A stretch of 64,000 nucleotides of DNA from Hippophae tibetana (GCA_037013495.1 CM072805.1:11938601-12002600); one strand, 5' to 3'; shown: positions 1-13,151, counted from the first letter of the stretch. The notes: generated from the letters alone by a model not told the origin. Translations and numbers: made by a program.

Positions 1-387
1 GACCATTCAAATGAACTAATACTAACAATACGCTGTATTCCATTTTGTCATTTTAGTATGTTAAGGTCGAATTTTCTAAATCCGAATTGTGTAATGTTAA
101 ATTCATGATTATCGACTTTTCTCAACCATAAATTGACTTCATATCAATAAATGGTTGAAACATATAAGGTGCATATTTGCATTTGTATTATTTAATTCAA
201 TTTTTTAACCTTAGGTTTAATTTATCACAATTATTTAATGTTAAAATTATGGCTATCGATTTTTGTCAACCATAGATAGACTATTTATTTGATAAGAATA
301 GAAATTGAGGTGTATATTTACATATACTATATTTAATTGAATTTGAGTGAAATATGGACCATTCAAATGAACTAATACTAACAATAC

Positions 388-523
388 GGTGTATTCGATT
401 TTGTCATATTAGTATGTTAAGGTCGAATCTTTTAAATCCCAATTGTGTAATGTTAAATTCATGATTATGGACTTTTCTCAACCATAAATTGACTTCATAT
501 CAATAAATGGTTGAAACATATTT
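388..523 (+). repeat. Sub-block A of the monomer (136 bp)
   Basis: Block A runs from GGTGTATTC to just before the next GGTG-like motif (GGGGCAT here, GGTGCAT in most monomers). Its second half aligns without gaps to block B over 39 bases from TAATGTTAAA to TCAACCATA; I count 32 identical positions. It ends in AAATGGTTGAAACATAT, which matches the end of B (TTTGATAAGAATAGAAATTGA) only loosely. It contains the dyad and most of the type-diagnostic positions. The paralogy with B is read from the sequence; an ancestral ~140-bp unit is inferred. Confidence 0.8.
478..514. other. Dyad symmetry / potential hairpin repeated in every monomer
   Basis: TCAACCAT at 478-485 is the exact reverse complement of ATGGTTGA at 507-514. 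Inside these arms, after an AA/AA mismatch, ATTG (488-491) pairs with CAAT (501-504), leaving a 9-base loop ACTTCATAT. The element recurs about every 356 bp, with type-specific changes: t1 has TAAACCAT (6-bp arm plus one mismatch), t6 often has TCAACCAC (7-bp arm), and t4 has CCACCAT paired with ATGGTGG in its early copies. Short dyads have been proposed as a common feature of centromeric satellites lacking a CENP-B box; a role here is inference. Confidence 0.75.
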
Positions 524-664
524 GGGGCATATTTGCATTTGTGTTATTTAATTCCATTTTTTAACCTTAGGTTTAATTTATCTCAATTATTTAATGTTAA
601 AATTATGGCTATCGATTTTTGTCAACCATAGATAGACTATTTATTTGATAAGAATTGAAATTGA
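524..664 (+). repeat. Sub-block B of the monomer (141 bp)
   Basis: Block B begins GGTGCATATTTGCATTTG in most monomers and ends before GAGGTGTATATT. It holds the T6 tract, CTTAGGTTTAATTTA, the second TAATGTTAAA and, in several types, a second TCAACCATA. It aligns along its length with block A and its first ~45 bases align with block C (GGTGTATATTTACATATAC). Forms of B distinguish monomer types: GATTTTTGTCAACC (t3, t5, t6), GAATTTTTTCAAATATAG (t1), GAATTCTTTCAAAGATAG (t2), GAATTTTTTCAAAGATAG (t4), TTTTTTCCAAAATAG (the third type in 41-63 kb) and GCCTATCGAATTGTTTC (47-60 kb only). Confidence 0.8.
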
Positions 665-743
665 GGTGTATATTTACATATACAATATTTATTTGAATTT
701 GAGTCAGATATGTACCATTCAAATGAACTAATACTAACAATAC
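665..743 (+). repeat. Sub-block C of the monomer, truncated (79 bp)
   Basis: Block C starts GGTGTATATTTACATATAC and ends at CTAACAATAC before the next GGTG. Its first part resembles the start of B (GGTG-ATATTT-CAT-T--TAT--TATTTA-TT-AATTT) and its end resembles the ends of A and B (AAATGAACTAATACTAACAATAC against TTTGATAAGAATAGAAATTGA). About 60 bp that should lie between are absent. It is most simply a third copy of the ~140-bp ancestor with an internal deletion. The match at its 3' end is weaker than at its 5' end, so a fusion with unrelated DNA is not excluded. Confidence 0.6.
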
Positions 744-2490
744 GGTGTATTCCATTTTGTCATATTAGTATGTTAAGGTCGAATCTTCTAAATCCTAATT
801 GTGTAATGTTAAATTCATGATTATGGACTTTTCTCAACCATAAATTGACTTCATATCAATAAATGGTTGAAACTTATAAGTGGCATATTTGCATTTGTAA
901 TATTTAATTCAATATTTTAACGTTAGATTTACTTTATCTCAATTGTTTAATGTTAAAATTATGGCTATCGATTTTTGTCAACCATAGATAGACTATTTAT
1001 TTGATAAGAAAAGAAATTGAGGTGTATATTTACATATACTATATTTATTTGAATTGTAGTCAAATATGAACTATTCAAATGAACTAATACTAACAATACG
1101 GTATTCCATTTTGTCATATTAGTATGTTAAGGTCGAATCTTCTAAATCCTAATTATGAAATGTTAAATTCATGATTATGGACTTTTCTCAACCATAAATT
1201 GACTTCATATCAATAAATGGTTGAAACTTATAAGGGGCATATTTGCATTTGTAATATTTAATTCAATATTTTAATGTTAGATATACTTTATCTCAATTGT
1301 TTAATGTTAAAATTATGGCTATCGATTTTTGTCAACCATAGAGAGTCTATTTATTTGATAAGAATAGAAATTGAGGTGTATATTTACATATACTATATTT
1401 ATTTGAATTTATGCCAAATATGGACCATTCAAATGAACTAATATTAACAATACGGTGTATTCCATTTTGTCATATAAGTATGTTAAGGTCGAATCTTCTA
1501 AATCCCAATTGTGTAATTTTAAATTCATGATTATGGACTTTTCTCAACCATAAATTGAGTTCATATCAATAAATGGTTGAAACATATAAGGTGCATATTT
1601 GCATTTGTATTATTTAGTTCAATTTTTTAACCTTAGGTTTAATTTATCACAATTATTTAATGTTAAAATTATGGCTATCGATTTTTGTCAACCATAGATA
1701 GACTATATATTTGATAAGAATAGAAATTGAGGTGTATATTTACATATACTATATTTATTTGAATTTGAGTGAAATATGAACCATTCAAATGAACTAATAC
1801 TAACAATACGGTGTATTCCATTTTGTCATATTAGTATGTTAAGGTCGAATCTTCTAAATCCCAATTGTGTAATGTTAAATTCATGATTATGGAGTTTTCT
1901 CAACCATAAATTGACTTCATATCAATAAATGGTTGAAACATATAAGGTGCATATTTGCATTTGTGTTATTTAATTCCATTTTTTAACCTTAGGTTTAATT
2001 TATCTCAATTATTTAATGTTAAAATTATGGCTATCGATTTTTGTCAACCATGGATAGACTATTTATTTGATAAGAATAGAAATTGAGGTGTATATTTACA
2101 TATACAATATTTATTTGAATTTGAGTCAAATATGTACCATTCAAATGAACTAATACTAACAATACGGTGTATTCCATTTTGTCATATTAGTATGTTAAGG
2201 TAGAATCTTCTAAATCCCAATTGTGTAATGTTAAATTCATGATTATGGACTTTTCTCAACCATAAATTGACTTCATATCAATAAATGGTTGAAACTTATA
2301 AGTGGCATATTTGCATTTGTAATATTTAATTCAATATTTTAACGTTAGATTTACTTTATCTCAATTGTTTAATGTTAAAATTATGGCTATCGATTTTTGT
2401 CAACCATAGATAGACTATTTATTTGATAAGAATAAAAATTGTGGTGTATATTTACATATACTATATTTATTTGAATTTGAGTCAAATATT

Positions 2491-5400
2491 GACCATTCAA
2501 ATGAACTATTATTAACAATACAGTGTATTCCATTTTGTCATATAAGTATGTTAAGGTCGAATCATCTAAATCCCAATTGTGTAATGTTAAATTCATGATT
2601 GTGGACTTTTCTCAGATATAAATTGACTTCATATCAATAAATGGTTGAAACATATAAGGTGCATATTTGCATTTGTATTATTTAATTCAATTTTTTAACC
2701 TTAGGTTGAATTTATCTCAATTATTTAATGTTAAAATTATGGCTATCGAATTTTTTCAAAGATAGATCGACTATTTATTTGATAATAATAGAAATTGAGG
2801 TGTATATTTACATGTACTATATTTATTTGAATTTGAGTCAAATATGGACCATTCAAATGAACTAATACTAACAATACGCTGTATTCCATTTTGTCATATT
2901 AGTATGTTAAGGTCGAATCTTCTAAATCCGAATTGTGTAATGTTAAATTCATGATTATGGACTTTTCTAAACCATAAATTGACATCGTATCAATAAATGG
3001 TTCAAACTTATAAGGGGCATATTTGCATTTGTAATATTTAATTCAATTTTTTAACGTTAGATTTACTTTATCTCAATTATTTAATGTTAAAATTATGGCT
3101 ATCGGACTTTTTCAAAAATAGATCGACTATTTATTTGATTATAATAGAAATTGAGGTGTATATTTACATATACTATATTTATTTGAATTTGAGTCAAATA
3201 TGGACCATTCAAATGAACTAATACTAACAATACGGTGTATTCTATTTTGTCATATTAGTATGATAAGTTCGAATCTTCTAAATCCGAATTGTGTAATGTT
3301 AAATTCATGATTATGGACTTTTCTCAACCATAAATTGACTTCATATCAAAAAATGGTTGAAACTTATAAGTGGCATATTTGCATTTGTAATATTTCATTC
3401 AATATTTTAACGTTAGATTTACTTTATCTCAATTGTTTAATGTTAAAATTATGGCTATCGATTTTTGTCAACCATAGATAGACTATTTATTTGATAAGAA
3501 TAGAAATTGAGGTGTATATTTACATATACTATATTTATTTTAATTTGAGTCAAATATGGACCATTCAAATGAACTAATACTAACAATACGGTATTCCAAT
3601 TTGTCAAATTAGTATGTTAAGGTCGAATCTTCTAAATCCCAAATGTGTAATGTTAAATTCATGATTATGGACTTTTCTAAACCATAAATTGACTTCATTT
3701 CAATAAATGGTTGAAACATATAAGGTGCATATTTGCATTTGTATTATTTAATTCAATTTTTTAACCTTAGGTTTAATTTAACTCAATTATTTAATGTTAA
3801 AATTATAGCTATCAAATTTTTCAAATATAGATCGACTATTTATTTGATAATAATAGAAATTAACGTTTATATTTACATATACTATATTTATTTGAATTTT
3901 AGTCAAATATGGATCATTCAAATGAACTAATATTAACAATACCGAGTATTCCATTTTGTCATATCAGTATGTTAAGGTCGAATCTTCTAAATCCTAATTG
4001 TGTAATGTTAAATTCATGATTATCGACTTTTCTCAACCATAAATTGACATCATATCAATAAATGGTTGAAACATATAAGGTGCATATTTGCATTTGTATT
4101 GTTTAATTCAATTTTTTAACCTTAGGTTTAATTTATCTCAATTATTTAATGTTAAAATTATAGCTATTGAATTCTTTCAAAGATAGATCGACTATTTATT
4201 TGATAATAATAGAAACTAACGTTTATATTTACATATACTATATTTATTTGAATTTGAGTCAAATATGGACCATTCAAATGAACTAATATTAACAATACGG
4301 TGTATTCAATTTTGTCATATTAGTATGTTAAAGTCGAATCTTCTAAATCCAAATTGTGTAATGTTAAATTCATGAATATGGACTTTTCTCAACCATAAAT
4401 TGACTTCGTATCAATCAATGGGTGAAACATATAAGGTGCATATTTGCATTTGTATTATTTAATACAATTTTTTAAACTTAGGTTTAATTTACCTCATTTA
4501 TTTAATGTTAAAATTATGGCTATCGATTTTTTTCCAAAATAGATCGACTATTAATTTGATAATAATAGAAATTGAGGTGTATATTTACATATACTATATT
4601 TATTTGAATTTGAGTCAAATATGGACCAGTCAAATGAACTAATACTAACAATACGGTGTATTCTATTTTGTCATATTAGTATGTTAAGTTCGAATCTTCT
4701 AAATCCGAATTGTGTAATGTTAAATTCATGATTATAGACTTTTCTCAACCATAAATTGACTTCATATCAATAAATGGTTGAAACATATAAGGTGCATATT
4801 TTCATTTGTATTATTTAATTCAATTTTTTAACCTTAGGTTTAATTTAACTCAATTATTTAATGTTAAAATTATAGCTATCGATTTTTTTCAAATATATAT
4901 CGACTATTTATTTGATAATAATAGAAATTGAGGTGTATATTTACATATACTATATTTATTTGAATTTGAGTGAAATATGGACCATTCAAATGAACTAATA
5001 CTAACAATACGCTGTATTCCATTTTGTCATATTAGTATGTTAAGGTCGAATCTTCTAAATCCGAATTGTGTAATGTTAAATTCATGATTATGGACTTTTC
5101 TCAACCATAAATTGACTTCATATCAATAAATGGTTCAAACTTATAAGTGGCATATTTGCATTTGTAATATTTAATTCAATTTTTTAACATTAGATTTACT
5201 TTATCTCAATTGTTTAATGTTAAAATTATGGCTATCGATTTTTGTCAACCATAGATAGACTGTTTATTTGATAAGAATAGAAATTGAGGTGTATATTTAC
5301 ATATACTATATTTATTTTAATTTGAGTCAAATATGGACCATTCAAATGAACTAATACTAACAATACGGTATTCCATTTTGTCATATAAGTATGTTAAGGT

Positions 5401-5689
5401 CGAATCTTCTAAATCCCTAATGTGTAATGTTAAATTCATCATTATGGACTTTTCTAAACCATAAATTGAGTTCATATCAATAAATGGTTGAAACATATAA
5501 GGTGCATATTTGCCTTTGTATTATTTAATTCAATTTTTTAACCTTAGGTTTAATTTAACTCAATTATTTAATGTTAAAATTATAGCTATCGAATTTTTTC
5601 AAATATAGATCGACTATTTATTTGATAATAATAAAAATTAACGTTTATATTTACATATACTATATTTATTTGAATTTTAGTCAAATATG
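2491..5689 (+). repeat. Domain 2: irregular monomers, partly 5-mer
   Basis: Starts are 2491, 2847, 3203, 3559, 3912, 4268, 4624, 4980 and 5336. Neighbours are more different from one another than in later domains. Monomers 3559 (t1), 3912 (t2) and 4268 (t3) correspond to 5336, 5690 and 6046, an offset of about 1,777 bp (five monomers). Monomer 2491 is a rare type with CTATTATTAAC, CATATAAG and AATCATCT. Monomer 3559 is 353 bp, with a shortened CGGTATT and one base lost in CTATCAAATTTTTC. Monomer 4624 has CCAGTC in place of CCATTC. Confidence 0.75.
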
Positions 5690-6755
5690 GATCATTCAAA
5701 TGAACTAATATTAACAATACCGTGTATTCCATTTTGTCATATCAGTATGTTAAGGTCGAATCTTCTAAATCCTAATTGTGTAATGTTAAATTCATGATTA
5801 TGGACTTTTCTCAACCATAAATTGACATCATATCAATAAATGGTTGAAACATATAAGGTGCATATTTGCATTTGTATTGTTTAATTCAATTTTTTAACCT
5901 TAGGTTTAATTTATCTCAATTATTTAATGTTAAAATTATAGCTATTGAATTCTTTCAAAGATAGATCGACTATTTATTTGATAATAATAGAAACTAACGT
6001 TTATATTTACATATACTATATTTATTTGAATTTGAGTCAAATATGGACCATTCAAATGAACTAATATTAACAATACGGTGTATTCAATTTTGTCATATTA
6101 GTATGTTAAAGTCGAATCTTCTAAATTCAAATTGTGTAATGTTAAATTCATGATTATGGACTTTTCTCAACCATAAATTGACTTCATATCAATAAATGGT
6201 TGAAACTTATAAGGGGCATATTTGCATTTGTAATATTTAATTCAATTTTTTAACATTAGATTTACTTTATCTCAATTGTTTAATTTTAAAATTATGGCTA
6301 TCGATTTTTGTCAACCATAGATAGACTGTTTGTTTGATAAGAATAGAAATTGAGGTGTATATTTACATATACTATATTTATTTGAATTTGAGTCAAATAT
6401 GGACCATTAAATGAACTAATATTAACAATACGGTGTATTCCATTTTGTCATATCAGTATGTTAAGGTGAATCTTCTAAATCCCAATTGTGTAATGTTAAA
6501 TTATTGATTATTGAATTTTTCCCACCATAAATTGACTTCATAACAATAAATGGTGGAAACTTATAAGTGGCATATTTGCATTTGTAATATTTAATTCAAT
6601 ATTTTAACGTTATATTTACTTTATCTCAATTATTTAATGTTAAAATTATGGCTATCGAATTTTTTCAAAGATAGATCGACTATTTATTTGATAATAATAG
6701 AAATTGAGGTGTATATTTACATGTACTATATTTATTTGAATTTGAGTCAAATATG

Positions 6756-7111
6756 GACCATTCAAATGAACTAATACTAACAATACGCTGTATTCCATTT
6801 TGTCATATTAGTATGATAAGTTCGAATCTTCTAAATCCGAATTGTGTAATGTTAAATTCATGATTATGGACTTTTCTCAACCATAAATTGACTCCATATC
6901 AATAAATGGTTGAAACTTATAAGTGGCATATTTGCATTTGTAATATTTAATTCAATATTTTAACGTTAGATTTACTTTATCTCAATTGTTTAATGTTAAA
7001 ATTATGGCTATCGATTTTTGTCAACCATAGATAGACTGTTTATTTGATAAGAATAGAAATTGAGGTGTATATTTACTTATACTATATTTATTTTAATTTG
7101 AGTCAAATATG
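6756..7111 (+). repeat. Hybrid monomer t5/t6
   Basis: The first part is t5 (CGCTGTATTCC, TGATAAGTTCG, CCGAATTG). The last part is t6 (ATCGATTTTTGTC, TTACTTATAC, ATTTTAATTT) where t5 elsewhere has ATCAATTTTTG and TTACATATAC. It is followed directly by t1, so one monomer of the 6-mer is missing. The switch lies between about 6,845 and 7,012. The same hybrid sits at 10,664-11,019 in the second 11-mer copy and a similar one at 24,521-24,876. It explains how a 6-mer became a 5-mer by exchange between adjacent types in register. Confidence 0.75.
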
Positions 7112-10100
7112 GACCATTCAAATGAACTAATACTAACAATACGGTATTCCATTTTGTCAAATTAGTTTGTTAAGGTCGAATCTTCTAAATCCCAAATGTG
7201 TAATGTTAAATTCATGATTATGGACTTTTCTAAACCATAAATTGACTTCATTTCAATAAATGGTTGAAACATATATGGTGCATATTTGCATTTGTATTAT
7301 TTAATTCAATTTTTTAACCTTAGGTTTAATTTAACTCAGTTATTTAATGTTAAAATTATAGCTATCGAATTTTTTCAAATATAGATCGACTATTTATTTG
7401 ATAATAATAAAAATTAACGTTTATATTTACATATACTATATTTATTTGAATTTTAGTCAAATATGGATCATTCAAATGAACTATTATTAACAATACCGTG
7501 TATTCCATTTTGTCATATCAGTATGTTAAGGTCGAATCTTCTAAATCCTAATTGTGTAATGTTAAATTCATGATTATGGACTTTTCTCAACCATAAATTG
7601 ACATCATATCAATAAATGGTTGAAACATATAAGGTGCATATTTGCATTTGTATTGTTTAATTCAATTTTTTAACCTTAGGTTTAATTTATCTCAATTATT
7701 TAATGTTAAAATTATAGCTATTGAATTCTTTCAAAGATAGATAGACTATTTATTTGATAAGAATAGAAATTGAGGTGTATATTTACATATACTATATTTA
7801 TTTGAATTTGAGTCAAATATGGACCATTCAAATGAACTAATATTAAAAATACGGTGTATTCAATTTTGTCATATTAGTATGTTAAAGTCGAATCTTCTAA
7901 ATCCGAATTGTGTAATGTTAAATTCATGATTATGGACTTTTCTCAACCATAAATTGACTTCATATCAATAAATGGTTGAAACTTATAAGGGGCATATTTG
8001 CATTTGTAATATTTAATTCAATTTTTTAACATTAGATTTACTTTATCTCAATTGTTTAATTTTAAAATTATGGCTATCGATTTTTGTCAACCATAGATAG
8101 ACTGTTTGTTTGATAAGAATAGAAATTGAGGTGTATATTTACATATACTATATTTATTTGAATTTGAGTCAAATATGGACCATTAAATGAACTAATATTA
8201 ACAATACGGTGTATTCCATTTTGTCATATCAGTATGTTAAGGTGAATCTTCTAAATCCCAATTGTGTAATGTTAAATTATTGATTATGGAATTTTTCCCA
8301 CCATAAATTGACTTCATAACAATAAATGGTGGAAACTTATAAGTGGCATATTTGCATTTGTAATATTTAATTCAATATTTTAACGTTAGATTTACTTTAT
8401 CTCAATTATTTAATGTTAAAATTATGGCTATCGAATTTTTTCAAAGATAGATCGACTATTTATTTGATAATAATAGAAATTGAGGTGTATATTTACATGT
8501 ACTATATTTATTTGAATTTGAGTCAAATATGGACCATTCAAATGAACTAATACTAACAATACGCTGTATTCCATTTTTTCATATTAGTATGATAAGTTCG
8601 AATCTTCTAAATCCGAATTGTGTAATGTTAAATTCATGATTATGGACTTTTCTCAACCATAAATTGACTTCATATCAATAAATGGTTGAAACTTATAAGT
8701 GGCATATTTGCATTTGTAATATTTAATTCAATATTTTAACGTTAGATTTACTTTATCTCAATTGTTTAATGTTAAAATTATGGCTATCAATTTTTGTCAA
8801 CCATAGATAGACTGTTTATTTGATAAGAATAGAAATTGAGGTGTATATTTACATATACTATATTTATTTGAATTTGAGTCAAATATGGACCATTCAAATG
8901 AACTAATAATAACAATACGGTGTATTCTATTTTGTCATATTAGTATGTTAAGTTCGAATCTTCTAAATCCGAATTGTGTAATGTTAAATTCATGATTATG
9001 GACTTTTCTCAACCACAAATTGACTTCATATCAATAAATGGTTGAAACTTATAAGTGGCATATTTGCATTTGTAATATTTAATTCAATATTTTAACGTTA
9101 GATTTACTTTATCTCAATTGTTTAATGTTAAAATTATGGCTATCGATTTTTGTCAACCATAGATAGACTGTTTGTTTGATAAGAATAGAAATTGAGGTGT
9201 ATATTTACTTATACTATATTTATTTTAATTTGAGTCAAATATGGACCATTCAAATGAACTAATACTAACAATACGGTATTCCATTTTGTCAAATTAGTAT
9301 GTTAAGGTCGAATCTTCTAAATCCCAAATGTGTAATGTTAAATTCATGATTATGGACTTTTCTAAACCATAAATTGACTTCATTTCAATAAATGGTTGAA
9401 ACATATAAGGTGCATATTTGCCTTTGTATTATTTAATTCAATTTTTTAACCTTAGGTTTAATTTAACTCAATTATTTAATTTTAAAATTATAGCTATCGA
9501 ATTTTTTCAAATATAGATCGACTATTTATTTGATAATAATAAAAATTAACGTTTATATTTACATATACTATATTTATTTGAATTTTAGTCAAATATGGAT
9601 CATTCAAATGAACTAATATTAACAATACCGTGTATTCCATTTTGTCATATCATTATGTTAAGGTCGAATCTTCTAAATCCTAATTGTGTAATGTTAAATT
9701 CATGATTATGGACTTTTCTCAACCATAAATTGACATCATATCAATAAATGGTTGAAACATATAAGGTGCATATTTGCATTTGTATTGTTTAATTCAATTT
9801 TTTAACCTTAGGTTTAATTTATCTCAATTATTTAATGTTAAAATTATAGCTATTGAATTCTTTCAAAGATAGATCGACTATTTATTTGATAATAATAGAA
9901 ACTAACGTTTATATTTACATATACTATATTTATTTGAATTTGAGTCAAATATGGACCATTCAAATGAACTAATATTAACAATACGGTGTATTCAATTTTC
10001 TCATATTAGTATGTTAAAGTCGAATCTTCTAAATTCAAATTGTGTAATGTTAAATTCATGATTATGGACTTTTCTCAACCATAAATTGACTTCATATCAA

Positions 10101-13100
10101 TAAATGGTTGAAACTTATAAGGGGCATATTTGCATTTGTAATATTTAATTCAATTTTTTAACATTAGATTTACTTTATCTCAATTGTTTAATTTTAAAAT
10201 TATGGCTATCGATTTTTGTCAACCATAGATAGACTGTTTGTTTGATAAGAATAGAAATTGAGGTGTATATTTACATATACTATATTTATTTGAATTTGAG
10301 TCAAATATGGACCATTAAATGAACTAATATTAACAATACGGTGTATTCCATTTTGTCATATCAGTATGTTAAGGTGAATCTTCTAAATCCCAATTGTGTA
10401 ATGTTAAATTATTGATTATTGAATTTTTCCCACCATAAATTGACTTCATAACAATAAATGGTGGAAACTTATAAGTGGCATATTTGCATTTGTAATATTT
10501 AATTCAATATTTTAACGTTATATTTACTTTATCTCAATTATTTAATGTTAAAATTATGGCTATCGAATTTTTTCAAAGATAGATCGACTATTTATTTGAT
10601 AATAATAGAAATTGAGGTGTATATTTACATGTACTATATTTATTTGAATTTGAGTCAAATATGGACCATTCAAATGAACTAATACTAACAATACGCTGTA
10701 TTCCATTTTGTCATATTAGTATGATAAGTTCGAATCTTCTAAATCCGAATTGTGTAATGTTAAATTCATGATTATGGACTTTTCTCAACCATAAATTGAC
10801 TCCATATCAATAAATGGTTGAAACTTATAAGTGGCATATTTGCATTTGTAATATTTAATTCAATATTTTAACGTTAGATTTACTTTATCTCAATTGTTTA
10901 ATGTTAAAATTATGGCTATCGATTTTTGTCAACCATAGATAGACTGTTTATTTGATAAGAATAGAAATTGAGGTGTATATTTACTTATACTATATTTATT
11001 TTAATTTGAGTCAAATATGGACCATTCAAATGAACTAATACTAACAATACGGTATTCCATTTTGTCAAATTAGTTTGTTAAGGTCGAATCTTCTAAATCC
11101 CAAATGTGTAATGTTAAATTCATGATTATGGACTTTTCTAAACCATAAATTGACTTCATTTCAATAAATGGTTGAAACATATATGGTGCATATTTGCATT
11201 TGTATTATTTAATTCAATTTTTTAACCTTAGGTTTAATTTAACTCAGTTATTTAATGTTAAAATTATAGCTATCGAATTTTTTCAAATATAGATCGACTA
11301 TTTATTTGATAATAATAAAAATTAACGTTTATATTTACATATACTATATTTATTTGAATTTTAGTCAAATATGGATCATTCAAATGAACTATTATTAACA
11401 ATACCGTGTATTCCATTTTGTCATATCAGTATGTTAAGGTCGAATCTTCTAAATCCTAATTGTGTAATGTTAAATTCATGATTATGGACTTTTCTCAACC
11501 ATAAATTGACATCATATCAATAAATGGTTGAAACATATAAGGTGCATATTTGCATTTGTATTGTTTAATTCAATTTTTTAACCTTAGGTTTAATTTATCT
11601 CAATTATTTAATGTTAAAATTATAGCTATTGAATTCTTTCAAAGATAGATAGACTATTTATTTGATAAGAATAGAAATTGAGGTGTATATTTACATATAC
11701 TATATTTATTTGAATTTGAGTCAAATATGGACCATTCAAATGAACTAATATTAAAAATACGGTGTATTCAATTTTGTCATATTAGTATGTTAAAGTCGAA
11801 TCTTCTAAATCCGAATTGTGTAATGTTAAATTCATGATTATGGACTTTTCTCAACCATAAATTGACTTCATATCAATAAATGGTTGAAACTTATAAGGGG
11901 CATATTTGCATTTGTAATATTTAATTCAATTTTTTAACATTAGATTTACTTTATCTCAATTGTTTAATTTTAAAATTATGGCTATCGATTTTTGTCAACC
12001 ATAGATAGACTGTTTGTTTGATAAGAATAGAAATTGAGGTGTATATTTACATATACTATATTTATTTGAATTTGAGTCAAATATGGACCATTAAATGAAC
12101 TAATATTAACAATACGGTGTATTCCATTTTGTCATATCAGTATGTTAAGGTGAATCTTCTAAATCCCAATTGTGTAATGTTAAATTATTGATTATGGAAT
12201 TTTTCCCACCATAAATTGACTTCATAACAATAAATGGTGGAAACTTATAAGTGGCATATTTGCATTTGTAATATTTAATTCAATATTTTAACGTTAGATT
12301 TACTTTATCTCAATTATTTAATGTTAAAATTATGGCTATCGAATTTTTTCAAAGATAGATCGACTATTTATTTGATAATAATAGAAATTGAGGTGTATAT
12401 TTACATGTACTATATTTATTTGAATTTGAGTCAAATATGGACCATTCAAATGAACTAATACTAACAATACGCTGTATTCCATTTTTTCATATTAGTATGA
12501 TAAGTTCGAATCTTCTAAATCCGAATTGTGTAATGTTAAATTCATGATTATGGACTTTTCTCAACCATAAATTGACTTCATATCAATAAATGGTTGAAAC
12601 TTATAAGTGGCATATTTGCATTTGTAATATTTAATTCAATATTTTAACGTTAGATTTACTTTATCTCAATTGTTTAATGTTAAAATTATGGCTATCAATT
12701 TTTGTCAACCATAGATAGACTGTTTATTTGATAAGAATAGAAATTGAGGTGTATATTTACATATACTATATTTATTTGAATTTGAGTCAAATATGGACCA
12801 TTCAAATGAACTAATAATAACAATACGGTGTATTCTATTTTGTCATATTAGTATGTTAAGTTCGAATCTTCTAAATCCGAATTGTGTAATGTTAAATTCA
12901 TGATTATGGACTTTTCTCAACCACAAATTGACTTCATATCAATAAATGGTTGAAACTTATAAGTGGCATATTTGCATTTGTAATATTTAATTCAATATTT
13001 TAACGTTAGATTTACTTTATCTCAATTGTTTAATGTTAAAATTATGGCTATCGATTTTTGTCAACCATAGATAGACTGTTTGTTTGATAAGAATAGAAAT

Positions 13101-13151
13101 TGAGGTGTATATTTACTTATACTATATTTATTTTAATTTGAGTCAAATATG

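Larger units (their letters stand above)
357..712 (+). repeat. Reference monomer (356 bp) showing the general layout
   Basis: This monomer illustrates the unit. It opens with GACCATTCAAATGAACTAAT, then a GGTGTATTC block, a conserved TAATGTTAAATTCATGATTA stretch, the TCAACCAT/ATGGTTGA dyad, CATATTTGCATTTG, a T6 tract with CCTTAGGTTTAA, a second TAATGTTAAA, a second TCAACCATA, and TATTTACATATAC before the next start. The most constant stretches across all types are GCATATTTGCATTTG and TATTTACATATACTATA. Variable positions are concentrated in the GTATTC...TTAG segment, the AATCC-AATTG segment and the CTATCGA...GATAG segment; these define the types. Confidence 0.95.
1..2490 (+). repeat. Domain 1: 4-mer HOR pattern (1,422 bp)
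   Basis: Monomers start at 1, 357, 713, 1069, 1423, 1779 and 2135. The first three match the last three at an offset of 1,422 bp by private markers: TTATCACAATT at about 225 and 1,648, TGTGTTATTTAATTCC at about 540 and 1,961, and GTACCATTC at 712 and 2,134. Monomer 1069 is 354 bp because CGGTGTATT is shortened to CGGTATT. Block B here is mostly the GTCAACCATAGATAGAC form. Type t4, common later, is absent from the first 6.4 kb. Confidence 0.8.

Noticed and set aside
219..232. CCTTAGGTTTAA resembling telomere repeats (TTAGG or TTTAGGG)
   Set aside because: It occurs once per monomer and is never tandem, so it is not telomeric sequence.
3733..3930. Plus-strand 65-codon frame (also 43171-43368)
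   Set aside because: It lies within satellite monomers, is rich in Ile, Tyr, Asn and Phe as expected from AT-rich sequence, and occurs only in monomers with local indels or substitutions.
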